NCBI GenBank assembly: GCA_036502625.1 | Contig: DASXYG010000006.1 | Location: forward strand, 1 to 64,000 | DNA from: DASXYG01 sp036502625 | GTDB lineage: Bacteria > Actinomycetota > Actinomycetes > Streptosporangiales > Streptosporangiaceae | Length of the DNA: 64,000 nt | Direction: 5' to 3' | Shown: one piece after another, positions 21,178 to 31,902 of the stretch | Position numbering within the stretch: position 1 is the first letter of the stretch | Layout: each line of letters begins with the position of its first letter | The notes under the pieces: generated by a model | What the model saw: only the letters and a program-made list of their open reading frames with translations | Database searches by the model: none | What the model was told of the DNA's origin: nothing | Program-made: the position numbers and the translations under genes

Positions 21178-22413
21178 ATGAACGCGAGCGCTGACAGCCA
21201 ATCACCCGGCCCGCCCAACGTCATCCTCGGCGTAGGGGCGGGCATCGCGGCGTACAAGGCGTGTGAGCTGCTCCGGCTGTTCACCGAGTCCGGCCACCGC
21301 GTCCGGGTGATCCCCACCGACGACGCCCTGCGCTTCGTCGGCGCGCCCACCTGGGAGGCGCTGTCCGGCCAGCCGGTCGCGACCGGCGTCTGGTCCGACG
21401 TCCCCGACGTGCCGCACGTGCGGATCGGGAAGAACGCCGACCTCGTCGTCGTGGCCCCGGCCACCGCCGACCTCCTCGCCCGCGCCGCGCACGGCCTCGC
21501 GTCCGACCTCCTGACCAACACGCTGCTCACGGCGCGATGTCCCCTCGTCTTCGCGCCCGCGATGCACACCGAGATGTGGCTGCACCCGGCCACACAGGCC
21601 AGCGTCGCGACGCTGCGGGAACGCGGCGCCGTCGTCATCGAGCCCGCGTCCGGCCGCCTCACCGGCGCCGACACCGGCCCCGGGCGGCTGCCCGACCCCG
21701 GCGAGATCTTCTTCGCCGCGCGGCGCGTGCTCCGGCGCGGCGCGTCCGGCGCCGGGCCCGACCTCGCGGGCCGCCACCTGGTCGTCTCCTCCGGCGGCAC
21801 CCGCGAGTTCCTCGACCCCGTCCGCTTCCTCGGCAACCGGTCGTCCGGCCGGCAGGGCCACGCCTTCGCGCGTACGGCCGTCGCCCGCGGCGCCCGCGTC
21901 ACGCTCGTGACCTCCGCCGACCTGCCCGACCCCGCCGGCGCCGAGGTCGTCCGCGTCACGTCCGCGCGCGACATGCACGACGCCATGCGCACCGCGGCGT
22001 CCACCGCCGACGCCCTGGTCATGGCCGCCGCCGTCGCCGACTTCCGGCCCGCGGCCTACCAGGACCACAAGATCAAGAAGTCCGGCGCGGAGCCCGACCC
22101 GATCGGCCTCACCCTCAACCCCGACATCCTCGCCGAGCTGTCCGCCCACCGCCCCCGTCCGGGCCAGGTGGTCGTCGGCTTCGCCGCGGAGACCCACGAC
22201 GTAGCCGAGAACGCCGCGGTGAAGCTCAAGAAGAAGGGCTGCGACCTCCTGGTCGTCAACCAGGTCGGCGACGGCATGGGCTTCGAGACCGCCGACAATG
22301 CCGCGGTCGTCATCAGCCCCGACGCCGACCCCGTCCCGATCCCGTACGGCCCGAAGGAAGACCTCGCCGACGCGGTGTGGGACCTCGTCGCCGCACGCCT
22401 CCTCCGCGCCTAG
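21178..22413 (+). CDS. coaBC: CoaBC: phosphopantothenoylcysteine decarboxylase / phosphopantothenate-cysteine ligase
   Basis: 411 residues. N-terminal flavoprotein decarboxylase (VILGVGAGIAAYKACELLR; substrate clamp APAMHTEMW, the actinobacterial form of PAMN-EMW) and C-terminal CTP-dependent ligase (VSSGGTREFLDPVRFLGNRSSG at about 201-222; KIKK at about 300). Makes 4'-phosphopantetheine for coenzyme A. Six bp after rpoZ, so probably cotranscribed. Confidence 0.97.
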   Translation: MNASADSQSPGPPNVILGVGAGIAAYKACELLRLFTESGHRVRVIPTDDALRFVGAPTWEALSGQPVATGVWSDVPDVPHVRIGKNADLVVVAPATADLLARAAHGLASDLLTNTLLTARCPLVFAPAMHTEMWLHPATQASVATLRERGAVVIEPASGRLTGADTGPGRLPDPGEIFFAARRVLRRGASGAGPDLAGRHLVVSSGGTREFLDPVRFLGNRSSGRQGHAFARTAVARGARVTLVTSADLPDPAGAEVVRVTSARDMHDAMRTAASTADALVMAAAVADFRPAAYQDHKIKKSGAEPDPIGLTLNPDILAELSAHRPRPGQVVVGFAAETHDVAENAAVKLKKKGCDLLVVNQVGDGMGFETADNAAVVISPDADPVPIPYGPKEDLADAVWDLVAARLLRA

Positions 22414-22724
22414 GCGATCCCGCCGGGGGTGCCCGGAAAAGGAAATGGCGTGAATTTCCGGCGATGGCGTCCGTTTCTCAGGGTGGCCGTGGGGCTTGGG
22501 TAAGGTGGGGGCACAACACGGCTTGGCTCCGGTGTCCCGCGACGACCGACGAATTCTGTTGCGCTCCTCGCGCGGCGTTGCTCGAAGGTGCGCAGCGGGG
22601 CGTCGGTCCCGGCCGGACCGGGAGTGGATAGACTCCCCGCCGTCATCTAGTGTCCTCAACAGCATTGCCCGTACGCAATGCGTAGGAAATGCCAGCCAGC
22701 AGCCGCTGCAAGGGAGTCACGTAC
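22414..22724. other. 311-bp region between coaBC and metK with two stem-loops
   Basis: Stem-loop 1: CCGGAAA (22433-22439) / TTTCCGG (22455-22461), 15-nt loop, possible coaBC terminator. Stem-loop 2: GCATTGC (22662-22668) / GCAATGC (22675-22681), 6-nt loop, 43 bp before the metK start. A TAGACT hexamer (22629-22634) between them could be the metK -10. No SAM-riboswitch consensus is recognisable. Confidence 0.4.
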
Positions 22725-23921
<1,197 letters not shown>

Positions 23922-24003
23922 TCCTCCGGCGAACATCCCGCGATCACCCGGCGCCGCCTGAGTGCGGCGCCGGGTGTCGTACGGATCTGGTAGGACGGGT
24001 GCC

Positions 24004-26085
24004 GTGACGTCCGGACCCGCTGATCAGCCGCTGCTCGAACTCGACGTGCCCGCGGCCGGACCGGGCCGGAAAGTGGCGCGCCCGAAGACGCGGAAGCCGA
24101 AGAAGCGCCCCGAGGCCGCGGAGACCCGTCCCGTGGCGCGGGTGGCCGTCGACCTCCCGCTCCCGCATCTGGACCGCCCGTTCGACTACCTCGTGCCCGC
24201 CGATTCCGACGACACGGCGGTGCCTGGCGTCCGCGTCCGCGTCCGCTTCGCCGGCCAGCTCGTCGACGGCTTCCTGCTCGACCGGGTCGCCGAGTCGGGC
24301 CACACGGGCAGGCTCGCGTTCCTGGAGCGCGTCGTGTCGCCCGAGCCGGTGCTGACGCCGGAGGTCGCCGTCCTGGCCCGAGACGTCGCCGACCGCTACG
24401 CGGGAACGCTCGCCGACGTCCTGCGCCTCGCCGTGCCGCCGCGCCACGCCAGGGTCGAGGCCGAGGCCGCGCCGGAGCCCGCCTCCGCGCCCGAGCCGCC
24501 CGAGCCGGGGCCGCTGGGCGCGTACCCCACCGGGCCCGAGTACCTCGCCGCGCTGGCCAAGGGCGGCGCGCCGCGCGCGGTGTGGACGGCGCTGCCCGGC
24601 CCCGACCACTGGCCCGCCGCGGTGGCCACGGCGGTGCGCGCGGCGCTCGCCGCCGGCCGCGGCGCCGTGGTCGTCGCGCCCGACGGCCGCGACGTCGCCC
24701 GCATCGACGCCGCGCTGACCGCCGAGCTGGGCGCCGGGCGGCACGTGGCGCTCACCGCGGAACTCGGCCCGGCCGAGCGCTACCGCCGCTGGCTCGCGGT
24801 GCGGCGCGGCGGCGTCAAGGCCGTCGTCGGCACCCGCGCGGCCCAGTTCGCGCCCGTCCACGACCTCGGCCTGGTCGTGCTGTGGGACGACGGCGACGAC
24901 ACCCACGCCGAGAAGCACGCCCCGTACCCGCATTCCCGCGAGGTGCTCGCGCTGCGCGCCCACCGCTCGGGCGCCGCGGCGCTGTTCGGCTCGTTCACGC
25001 GCACGGCCGAGACCACCCAGCTCATCGCCGCCGGATGGGCCGGCCCGCTGCATGCCGACCGCGCCACCGTCCGGTCCTACGCCCCGCGCGTCAGCCCCGC
25101 CGGTGACGACGCCGAGCTGGCGCGCGACCAGGCGGCCAGGTCGGCGCGGCTGCCGAGCGTGGCGCTGCGCGCGGCCCGCGCGGGGCTGGCCACCGGCCCG
25201 GTGCTGATCCAGGTGCCGCGCCGCGGCTACCTCCCGGCGCTGGCCTGCGCGCGCTGCCGCGCCCCGGCGCGGTGCCCGAGCTGCCAGGGGCCGCTGTCGC
25301 TGAAGTCCGCCCACGCCGTGCCGTACTGCCGGTGGTGCGGGCGGCTCGCCGGCGACCGCCGCTGCCCGTCGTGCGCGGCCACGGCGGTGCGCGCGATCGT
25401 CGTGGGCGCCCGGCGTACGGCCGAGGAGCTGGGCCGGGCGTTCCCGTCGGTGCCCGTGCGCACCTCCGGCCGCGACGGCGTGCTCGCCCACATCGACGCC
25501 GCGCCCGCCCTCGTGGTGAGTACACCGGGCGCCGAGCCCGTCGCCGAGGGCGGCTACGCGGCGGCGCTGCTGCTCGACGGCTGGGTGCTGGTCGGCCGCC
25601 CGGACCTCCGGGCCGCCGAGGAGACGCTGCGCCGGTGGATGAACGCCGCCGCGCTGGTGCGCCCCGGGCCGGACGGCGGCCAGGTCGTGGTGCTCGCCGA
25701 CGCCGGGCTGCCGGTCGTGCAGGCGCTCATCCGGTGGGACCCCGTGACGCACGCGGAGCGCGAGCTGGCCGAGCGCGCGGAGCTGGCGTTCCCTCCGGTG
25801 GCGCGCATGGCCGCGGTGACGGGCGCGCCCGATGCCGTACGCGACCTGCTGGCCCACGCCGAATTGCCGCCGGGCGCGGACGTCCTCGGCCCGGTTCCCG
25901 CCGAACCCGCCCGCCGCGGGGGCGACGACGACTCCACGGGTGCCCTGGAGCGGGCCCTGGTGCGCGTCAGGCGGCCGGACGGCGCCGCCCTGGCCCGCGC
26001 GCTGCGGGCCGCCCAAGGGGTGCGCAGCGCACGAAAGGCGGCCGATCCGGTACGGGTCCGGGTCGATCCGGTCGAGGGGATCTGA
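24004..26085 (+). CDS. priA: PriA-like primosomal protein N' without helicase motifs
   Basis: 693 residues from GTG 24004. N-terminal DNA-binding domain (VAVDLPLPHLDRPFDYLVPA) and the paired zinc-binding cysteines (CARCRAPARCPSCQG, then CRWCG and CPSC, about 420-458) are those of PriA. The Walker A (GxTGSGKTE) expected before VVVAPD is absent: the equivalent region reads ALPGPDHWPAAVATAV. The DEAH box is likewise replaced (VLWDDGDD). This degenerate form is known from actinobacteria, so replication restart may depend on DNA binding and partner loading rather than unwinding. Confidence 0.9.
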   Translation: MTSGPADQPLLELDVPAAGPGRKVARPKTRKPKKRPEAAETRPVARVAVDLPLPHLDRPFDYLVPADSDDTAVPGVRVRVRFAGQLVDGFLLDRVAESGHTGRLAFLERVVSPEPVLTPEVAVLARDVADRYAGTLADVLRLAVPPRHARVEAEAAPEPASAPEPPEPGPLGAYPTGPEYLAALAKGGAPRAVWTALPGPDHWPAAVATAVRAALAAGRGAVVVAPDGRDVARIDAALTAELGAGRHVALTAELGPAERYRRWLAVRRGGVKAVVGTRAAQFAPVHDLGLVVLWDDGDDTHAEKHAPYPHSREVLALRAHRSGAAALFGSFTRTAETTQLIAAGWAGPLHADRATVRSYAPRVSPAGDDAELARDQAARSARLPSVALRAARAGLATGPVLIQVPRRGYLPALACARCRAPARCPSCQGPLSLKSAHAVPYCRWCGRLAGDRRCPSCAATAVRAIVVGARRTAEELGRAFPSVPVRTSGRDGVLAHIDAAPALVVSTPGAEPVAEGGYAAALLLDGWVLVGRPDLRAAEETLRRWMNAAALVRPGPDGGQVVVLADAGLPVVQALIRWDPVTHAERELAERAELAFPPVARMAAVTGAPDAVRDLLAHAELPPGADVLGPVPAEPARRGGDDDSTGALERALVRVRRPDGAALARALRAAQGVRSARKAADPVRVRVDPVEGI

Positions 26086-26107
26086 ACCGAGGGCCGCGCG
26101 GACGACG

Positions 26108-26113
26108 TAGGCT
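26108..26113 (+). promoter_or_regulatory. -10 box (TAGGCT), leaderless promoter
   Basis: TAGGCT 7 nt before GTG 26121, identical hexamer to the metF one. Confidence 0.45.
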
Positions 26114-26120
26114 GCGTTGC

Positions 26121-27947
26121 GTGCCGAAGGACATGGTTGACGTGACCATCGCCGAGCTGGAGGCGTGGTCCATGCGTTCGGGGACCAGCGTTGACCTCGG
26201 TGAGATGCAGGTTCTGCTCGCGCTGTGCCGCGACCACCTGGACCTCACGGCGCCCCAGGAGCTCAGCGGAGGCGACCTGCGGCACCTGCTTCTCGACGTC
26301 TACCCGCAGACGGTCCTCACCTCCGGCGCCGATGCCGCTGCCGTACCAACGGCGCGCTGCCTGCTCGAGTTCCTCGACGCCACGAACCGCCTGCCCGCGC
26401 GTACGCTCCAGCACCTCAAGCGCGAGCTCGACGACGTGGAGCCGCTGTTCGCCGGCGCGGTCGACGACCCGTCGCGCTGGGGCCCGGCGCGGCGGCTGAC
26501 CGAGGCGATGGTGGCCGACGGGGTCGACGTCAGCGACGCGGTCGCCCTCCAGGGCTGGATCTCCGACTTCAACGACAGCCCGGCGCAGGAGCGCTACGAG
26601 CTCACCGGCGGCCCCTGGCTGGACGCCGACGACGGCCAGATGCCGTCCCTGCCCCCCGTACGCCTGGCGCCGGTCGAGGACCTCGCCCGGCGTGCGCGCG
26701 AGGCGCGGCGGCTGCACGACATCCGGCGGCTCGCCCTGTGGGTGACGAGCACGCCCGACGGGTCGCGCCAGGTGACGGCCACCGGCGTGCTGCGCCGCGC
26801 CGACGCCCGCGCGGCGATCGACGACCTCGGCCTGGTGCCGCCGGAGCGGTGCGGCGGCCCGGCGTGGCCGCGCAGCGCCGCCGACGTCCACGAGCTGCAC
26901 GACCGCTGGTGCCTGGCCGTCGAGTCGGGCATGCTGCGGCCGGTCGGCGCGTGGGCGCTGCCCGGCCCGGCGCGCGACGTCCCCGAGTCCGGTTCCGACG
27001 ACGCCCTGCTCGAGCTCTGGTACCAGGCGTTCTGCTGGATGATCGACCGCCCCGAGGGCGGCCCGGTCCGCACCGACGTCGCCGAGTCCGTCATCGCCGA
27101 GCAGATCCCCGAGCTCCTCGTGCTGCTCTACGGCGCCGAGCAGCCGGTCGTGGTCGACGAGCTCATGGACGAACTGGCCCGCGACGCCTGGTTCGCGACC
27201 GGCGATGACGACGACCCCGGCTGGAACCGGGCGCTGGCACGCGCGCTGCGCACCGGGTTCACCGAGCTGTCCGCCGACCTCGGCGTGGTCGACGTCGACG
27301 GCGAGCGGGTGGCGCTGAGCGCGCTCGGCACGTGGGGCATGCGCCGCCGGCTGACCGCCGAGGGCTACGAGGCGCCCGCGGTGGGCGCGCTCGCCGGCTC
27401 CCCGGCCGCCGACCTGCTCGACGGCATCGGCGGCTACTCCGAGGACGCCGCGGCCGACGAGATCACCACCTGGCTGGCCAGGCGCGACCCCCTGACCGCC
27501 GCCGAGGAGCTGGTCGCCGCCGCGCGCGACGCCACACCCGTACGCCGCCAGATGGCGTTCGCGCTGCTCGACCAGGTGCCGGGCGCCGCCGAGCCCATCG
27601 TGCGGGCCGCGCTCGACGAGCACGACCTCCGTCCGTACGCCGCGGTCTGGCTGGCCAACCGGGAGCTCGAACCCGTCGTGGAGACCAGCGTCGAGGAGAC
27701 GTCCTGGCTGCTCATCGACATGGGCGCGGCGCTGATCGACACCGGTGACCCCGCCTACCTCGCCGAGCAGCTCGGCCTGGAGATCCCCGCGGGCGAGCTG
27801 GCGCGCCGCGTGGAGGACCTCTGGCGCGTCGAGCATCCCCGCGCCGCCGATGTCCTCACGGCCATCGGCGACCACCACCCCGACCAGACGGTGGCGAAGG
27901 CGGCGCGCAAGGCGTCGTTCCGCGCCCGCTCCCGCGCCCTCGCGTAA
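26121..27947 (+). CDS. Conserved hypothetical protein, helical-repeat-like
   Basis: 608 residues; I do not recognise a named family. The protein is acidic and predicted largely helical, with no signal peptide, membrane segment or catalytic motif. The C-terminal ~170 residues (LTAAEELVAAARDATPVRRQ ... ALIDTGDPAYLAEQLGLEIP ... VLTAIGDHHPDQTVAKAARK) alternate short helices like HEAT/ARM repeats, ending in a basic tail. An ATG 4 codons downstream is an alternative start. It lies between priA and def, so a nucleic-acid or translation-related role is possible but only by position. Confidence 0.7.
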   Translation: MPKDMVDVTIAELEAWSMRSGTSVDLGEMQVLLALCRDHLDLTAPQELSGGDLRHLLLDVYPQTVLTSGADAAAVPTARCLLEFLDATNRLPARTLQHLKRELDDVEPLFAGAVDDPSRWGPARRLTEAMVADGVDVSDAVALQGWISDFNDSPAQERYELTGGPWLDADDGQMPSLPPVRLAPVEDLARRAREARRLHDIRRLALWVTSTPDGSRQVTATGVLRRADARAAIDDLGLVPPERCGGPAWPRSAADVHELHDRWCLAVESGMLRPVGAWALPGPARDVPESGSDDALLELWYQAFCWMIDRPEGGPVRTDVAESVIAEQIPELLVLLYGAEQPVVVDELMDELARDAWFATGDDDDPGWNRALARALRTGFTELSADLGVVDVDGERVALSALGTWGMRRRLTAEGYEAPAVGALAGSPAADLLDGIGGYSEDAAADEITTWLARRDPLTAAEELVAAARDATPVRRQMAFALLDQVPGAAEPIVRAALDEHDLRPYAAVWLANRELEPVVETSVEETSWLLIDMGAALIDTGDPAYLAEQLGLEIPAGELARRVEDLWRVEHPRAADVLTAIGDHHPDQTVAKAARKASFRARSRALA

Positions 27948-28030
27948 GCCGCGGCGCGTGGGGCGGAGTGTCCGTCGGGCTCACTAGACTGGGCTGCCAT
28001 CGAACGCGTCACCCCACGAACGGAGCCGTT

Positions 28031-28576
28031 GTGGCCGTCAAGCCGATCCGCCTGTTCGGCGACCCGGTGCTGCGCACCCCCGCCGACCCGGTCCGCGACT
28101 TCGACAAGGAGCTACGGCGGCTGGTCAAGGACCTGACGGACACCATGCTCGACGCCCCCGGCGCCGGGCTGGCCGCCCCGCAGCTCGGCGTCTCGCTGCG
28201 CGTGTTCACCTACAACGTGGACGACGTGGTGGGCCACCTGATCAACCCGACGCTCGAACTGTCCGAGGAGGAGCAGGACGGCGACGAGGGCTGCCTGTCC
28301 ATCCCCGGGCTGGCGTTCCCGTGCGTCCGCGCGCTGCGCACGGTCGCGAAGGGGTTCGACATGTACGGCGAGCCGGTCACCATCGACGGCAGCGAGATGC
28401 TGGCGCGCTGCGTCCAGCACGAGACCGACCACCTCGACGGCATCCTGTTCGTCGACCGGCTCGACGCCGAGCAGCGCAAGCTCGCGATGAAGGCGATCCG
28501 CGAGGCCGAGTGGTACGGCCAGACCCCGCCGACCGTACGGGTGTCGCCGCACCCGACCGGCGGTTCGGCGTTCTGA
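28031..28576 (+). CDS. def: Peptide deformylase
   Basis: 181 residues from GTG 28031 with GGAG 5 nt upstream. All three metal/active-site motifs are intact: GAGLAAPQLG (about 43-52), EGCLSIPG (about 88-95) and HETDHLDG (about 133-140). Removes the N-formyl group from new proteins; paired with fmt 35 bp downstream. A TAGACT -10 candidate at 27985-27990 gives a short leader. Confidence 0.97.
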   Translation: MAVKPIRLFGDPVLRTPADPVRDFDKELRRLVKDLTDTMLDAPGAGLAAPQLGVSLRVFTYNVDDVVGHLINPTLELSEEEQDGDEGCLSIPGLAFPCVRALRTVAKGFDMYGEPVTIDGSEMLARCVQHETDHLDGILFVDRLDAEQRKLAMKAIREAEWYGQTPPTVRVSPHPTGGSAF

Positions 28577-28611
28577 GACCTCTGACAAACGGAAAGGCGG
28601 CAGGTCCGAGC

Positions 28612-29535
28612 ATGCGGCTTGTCTTCGCGGGAACGCCCGAGGTCGCGGTGCCCGCGCTCGAGGCGCTGCTGGCCTCGGCGCACGAGGTCGTGGGCGTCGT
28701 CACCCGGCCGGACGCACCGTCCGGCCGCGGCCGTCACCTGCACCCCAGTCCGGTGGCCGAGCGCGCCGCCGAGGCGGGCCTGGAGATCCTGAAGCCGGCG
28801 AAGGCCCGCGACCCGGAGTTCCTCGCCCGGCTCGCGGAGATCGCCCCCGACTGCTGCCCGGTCGTGGCGTACGGCGCGCTGCTGCCGCGCGCCGCGCTGG
28901 ACATCCCGCGGCACGGCTGGGTCAACCTGCACTTCTCGCTGCTGCCCGCGTGGCGCGGCGCCGCCCCGGTGCAGCACGCCGTGCTCAACGGCGACGACAT
29001 CACCGGCGCCACCACGTTCCAGATCGTCGAGGCGATGGACGCCGGGCCGGTCTACGGCGTGATGACCGAGGTCATCGGCCCGCACGACACCTCAGGCGAC
29101 CTCCTCGGGCGGCTCGCCACGGCGGGCGCGGGCCTGCTGACCGCGACGCTCGACGGCATCGCGTCCGGCGACATCGAGGCGCGCCCCCAGCCGGAGGAGG
29201 GGGTGAGCCTGGCGCCGAAGCTGACGGTCGACGACGCCCGGGTCGACTGGGCGGCGCCGGCCATCCGCGTCGACCGCCTGGTCCGCGCCTGCACACCCGC
29301 GCCCGGCGCGTGGACGACCTTCCGCGGCGAACGCGTCAAGCTCGGCCCCGTCCGCCTGGCCGACGAGGGCCCGGCGGAGCCCGGCGCGCTCCAGGTCGAG
29401 CGCCACCGCGTGCTCGCCGGCACCGGCAGCACCCCGGTCGAGCTCGGCGAGGTCCAGGCCAAGGGCAAGCGCCCGATGCCCGCCGCCGACTGGGCGCGCG
29501 GCGTGCGCCCCGAGACGACCGAGCGGCTCGCCTGA
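28612..29535 (+). CDS. fmt: Methionyl-tRNA formyltransferase
   Basis: 307 residues. N-terminal MRLVFAGTPEVAVPALEALL, formyl-THF binding/catalytic segment VNLHFSLLPAWRGAAPVQHA (about 104-123) and the downstream DAGPVYG are typical. Formylates initiator Met-tRNA. TGA overlaps the rsmB ATG by one base. Confidence 0.97.
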   Translation: MRLVFAGTPEVAVPALEALLASAHEVVGVVTRPDAPSGRGRHLHPSPVAERAAEAGLEILKPAKARDPEFLARLAEIAPDCCPVVAYGALLPRAALDIPRHGWVNLHFSLLPAWRGAAPVQHAVLNGDDITGATTFQIVEAMDAGPVYGVMTEVIGPHDTSGDLLGRLATAGAGLLTATLDGIASGDIEARPQPEEGVSLAPKLTVDDARVDWAAPAIRVDRLVRACTPAPGAWTTFRGERVKLGPVRLADEGPAEPGALQVERHRVLAGTGSTPVELGEVQAKGKRPMPAADWARGVRPETTERLA

Positions 29536-31022
29536 TGCCGGCCAACGACTCCCGGCCCCGCGGCCCCCGTCCGAGCAACGACCAGCGCGGTGCGCGCGGC
29601 GGCCGCCGCGAGGGCGGCGCGGGCAGGCGCGGGCGCCCGTCCGAGTCCGATCCGCGCGCCGTCGCGTACGAGGTGCTGCGCGCCGTCGACGAGCGCGACG
29701 CCTACGCGAACCTCGTGCTGCCGCAACTGCTCAGGGAGCGGGGGCTCGGCGGGCGCGACGCCGCGCTTGCCACCGAGCTGACGTACGGCACGCTGCGCGG
29801 CCGCGGCACGTACGACGCGGTGCTCGACCTCTGCAGCGACCGCCCGGTCGACCGCATCGACCCCGCGCTGCTCGACGCCCTGCGGCTCGGCGCGCACCAG
29901 TTGCTGCGCACCCGCGTGCCCGCCCACGCCGCCGTGGCCACCACGGTGAACCTGGCGCGCGCGCATGCCGGCGAGGGGCCGTCGCGGTTCGCGAACGCGA
30001 TCCTCCGCAAGATCACCTCACGCGACCTCGACGGCTGGCTGGAGATCGCCGCACCGGCGCTCGCGGACGACCCCGTGGGCCACCTGTCCGTCGTGCACAG
30101 CCACCCGCGCTGGATCGTGTCGTCCCTGCGCGACGCCGTCGGCGGCGACCTCGGCGCGCTCGACGCCCTGCTCGCCGCGGACAACGCCGCGCCCGGCGTC
30201 ACGCTGGTCGCGAAGCCGGGCCAGGCCACCCGCGACGAGCTCGCCGACGCGGGCGCCGTGCGCGCGACGTGGTCGCCGTACGGCGCGTACCTCCCGGCCG
30301 GCGACCCGGCGCGCATCACCGCCGTGGCCGACGGCCGCGCGGCCGTGCAGGACGAGGCCAGCCAGCTCGTCGCCCTGGCGCTGGCCGCCGCGCCGCTCGA
30401 CGGCGCACCGGTCGGCGCGTCCGAGACGCCGGGCACCTGGCTCGACATGTGCGCGGGCCCCGGCGGCAAGGCGTCGGTGCTGGCCGGGCTCGCCGGTGAG
30501 CGCGGTTCGCGGCTGCTCGCCGCCGACTCCGGGCGCAACCGCGCGAAGCTGGCGCGGCGTGCGCTGCGCGGCGCCGCCGCGGCCGGCCACGCCGCGGTGG
30601 TCGTCGCCGACGGCACCGAACCCGCCTGGCCGTCCGCGGCCTTCGACCGCGTGCTGGTGGACGCCCCGTGCACCGGCCTGGGCGCGCTGCGCCGCCGCCC
30701 GGAGGCGCGCTGGCGGCGCGGCCCCGAGTCGGTGTCGGAGCTGAGCCAGATCCAGCGGCGGCTGCTCGCCTCCGCGCTCGACACCGTGCGCCCCGGCGGC
30801 GTCGTCGCGTACGTCACCTGCTCGCCGCACCTCGCGGAGACCCGCGTGGTCGTCGACGACACGCTCCGCGCCCGTACGGACACCGAGGTCCTCGACGCCC
30901 CGGCCATCCTCACGTCCGCGCTGGACGCACCGCCGGACCTCGACCCCGGCCCGTACCTCTGGTTCTGGCCGCACCGCCACCGCACCGACGCGATGTTCTG
31001 CGCCCTGCTCCGCCGCACGTAG
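29535..31022 (+). CDS. rsmB: 16S rRNA m5C967 methyltransferase
   Basis: 495 residues. An Arg/Gly-rich basic N-terminal tail (about 1-40) precedes a NusB-like domain (ELTYGTLRGRGTYDAVL, RVPAHAAVATTVNLAR, RFANAILRKI) and a SAM domain: motif I DMCAGPGGKASVLA, motif IV DAPCTGLGALRRRPEARWR, and the catalytic cysteine in VTCSPHLAETR (usually CSP..E.E). Same def-fmt-rsmB order as in Streptomyces. Confidence 0.95.
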   Translation: MPANDSRPRGPRPSNDQRGARGGRREGGAGRRGRPSESDPRAVAYEVLRAVDERDAYANLVLPQLLRERGLGGRDAALATELTYGTLRGRGTYDAVLDLCSDRPVDRIDPALLDALRLGAHQLLRTRVPAHAAVATTVNLARAHAGEGPSRFANAILRKITSRDLDGWLEIAAPALADDPVGHLSVVHSHPRWIVSSLRDAVGGDLGALDALLAADNAAPGVTLVAKPGQATRDELADAGAVRATWSPYGAYLPAGDPARITAVADGRAAVQDEASQLVALALAAAPLDGAPVGASETPGTWLDMCAGPGGKASVLAGLAGERGSRLLAADSGRNRAKLARRALRGAAAAGHAAVVVADGTEPAWPSAAFDRVLVDAPCTGLGALRRRPEARWRRGPESVSELSQIQRRLLASALDTVRPGGVVAYVTCSPHLAETRVVVDDTLRARTDTEVLDAPAILTSALDAPPDLDPGPYLWFWPHRHRTDAMFCALLRRT

Positions 31023-31059
31023 CCGGCCCGGTGTCGGTGGGCGGTGCGACACTGGGCGG

Positions 31060-31902
31060 GTGACCGAGGCGATCACCGTCACGAGGCACGCGTCCGGGCT
31101 CGGCCGGTGGGAGATGGCCGGCCGGGCGCCGCACCCCGCGCTGCGCGGCCACCTGAGCCGCTACGCGGGCTACTGGGAGGACACGGTCCCGCTGCGGCGC
31201 CGCGAGGTGCCGAGCGGCGTGGTGCCGCTGATCATCAGCTTCGGCGACCCGATCGACGTCTCCGGCCTCGGCGAACCCCGCCACCTCGTGACGTCCTTCG
31301 CCGGCGGCCTGACCGACGCCCCGGCGATCACCGAGCACGGCGGGCGCCAGCACGGCGTCCAGGTGGACCTCACGCCGCTCGGCGCGTACCGGCTGTTCGG
31401 CGTCCCGATGCGGGAGCTGGCCAACCGGGTCGTGGCGCTTGACGACCTGTTCGGCCCGGCGGCGCGCGTGCTGGCCGAGCGGCTGGCCGGGGCGCCGGGG
31501 TGGGCCGCGCGGTTCGCCCTGCTCGACGACGAACTGGCGCGGCGGCTGGTCGCCGGGCCCGAGCCGTCCGCCGAGGTGGCGTGGGCGTGGCGCCGGCTCG
31601 TCCGTACGGGGGGCACGCTGCGGGTCGGTGAGCTGGCCCGCGAGGTCGAGTGGAGCCCCCGCCACCTGGTCACCCGCTTCGGCGACCAGGTGGGCATGTC
31701 CCCGAAGCCGGTGGCGCGCATGCTGCGGTTCCAGCGCGCGGCCCGGCTGGCGCTGCGCGGTGCGCCGCTCGCCGCGATCGCCGTGCGCTGCGGCTACTAC
31801 GACCAGGCCCACCTGAACCGCGAGTTCCGCGCCCTCGCGGGCTGCACCCCGTCCGGCTACCGCGCCGCCGTGCTGCCCGACAACGGCGGTGTCGCGGGCT
31901 GA
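31060..31902 (+). CDS. AraC-family transcriptional regulator
   Basis: 280 residues from GTG. N-terminal ~150 residues (SRYAGYWEDTVPLRRREVPS, PLIISFGDPIDVSG) resemble the DUF6597-like sensor of AraC regulators. C-terminal double HTH at about 195-272 (LRVGELAREVEWSPRHLVTR; IAVRCGYYDQAHLNREFR). Ligand unknown. Its last 46 bp overlap the 3' end of the opposite-strand GlxA-type regulator, an end-to-end coding overlap. Confidence 0.87.
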   Translation: MTEAITVTRHASGLGRWEMAGRAPHPALRGHLSRYAGYWEDTVPLRRREVPSGVVPLIISFGDPIDVSGLGEPRHLVTSFAGGLTDAPAITEHGGRQHGVQVDLTPLGAYRLFGVPMRELANRVVALDDLFGPAARVLAERLAGAPGWAARFALLDDELARRLVAGPEPSAEVAWAWRRLVRTGGTLRVGELAREVEWSPRHLVTRFGDQVGMSPKPVARMLRFQRAARLALRGAPLAAIAVRCGYYDQAHLNREFRALAGCTPSGYRAAVLPDNGGVAG

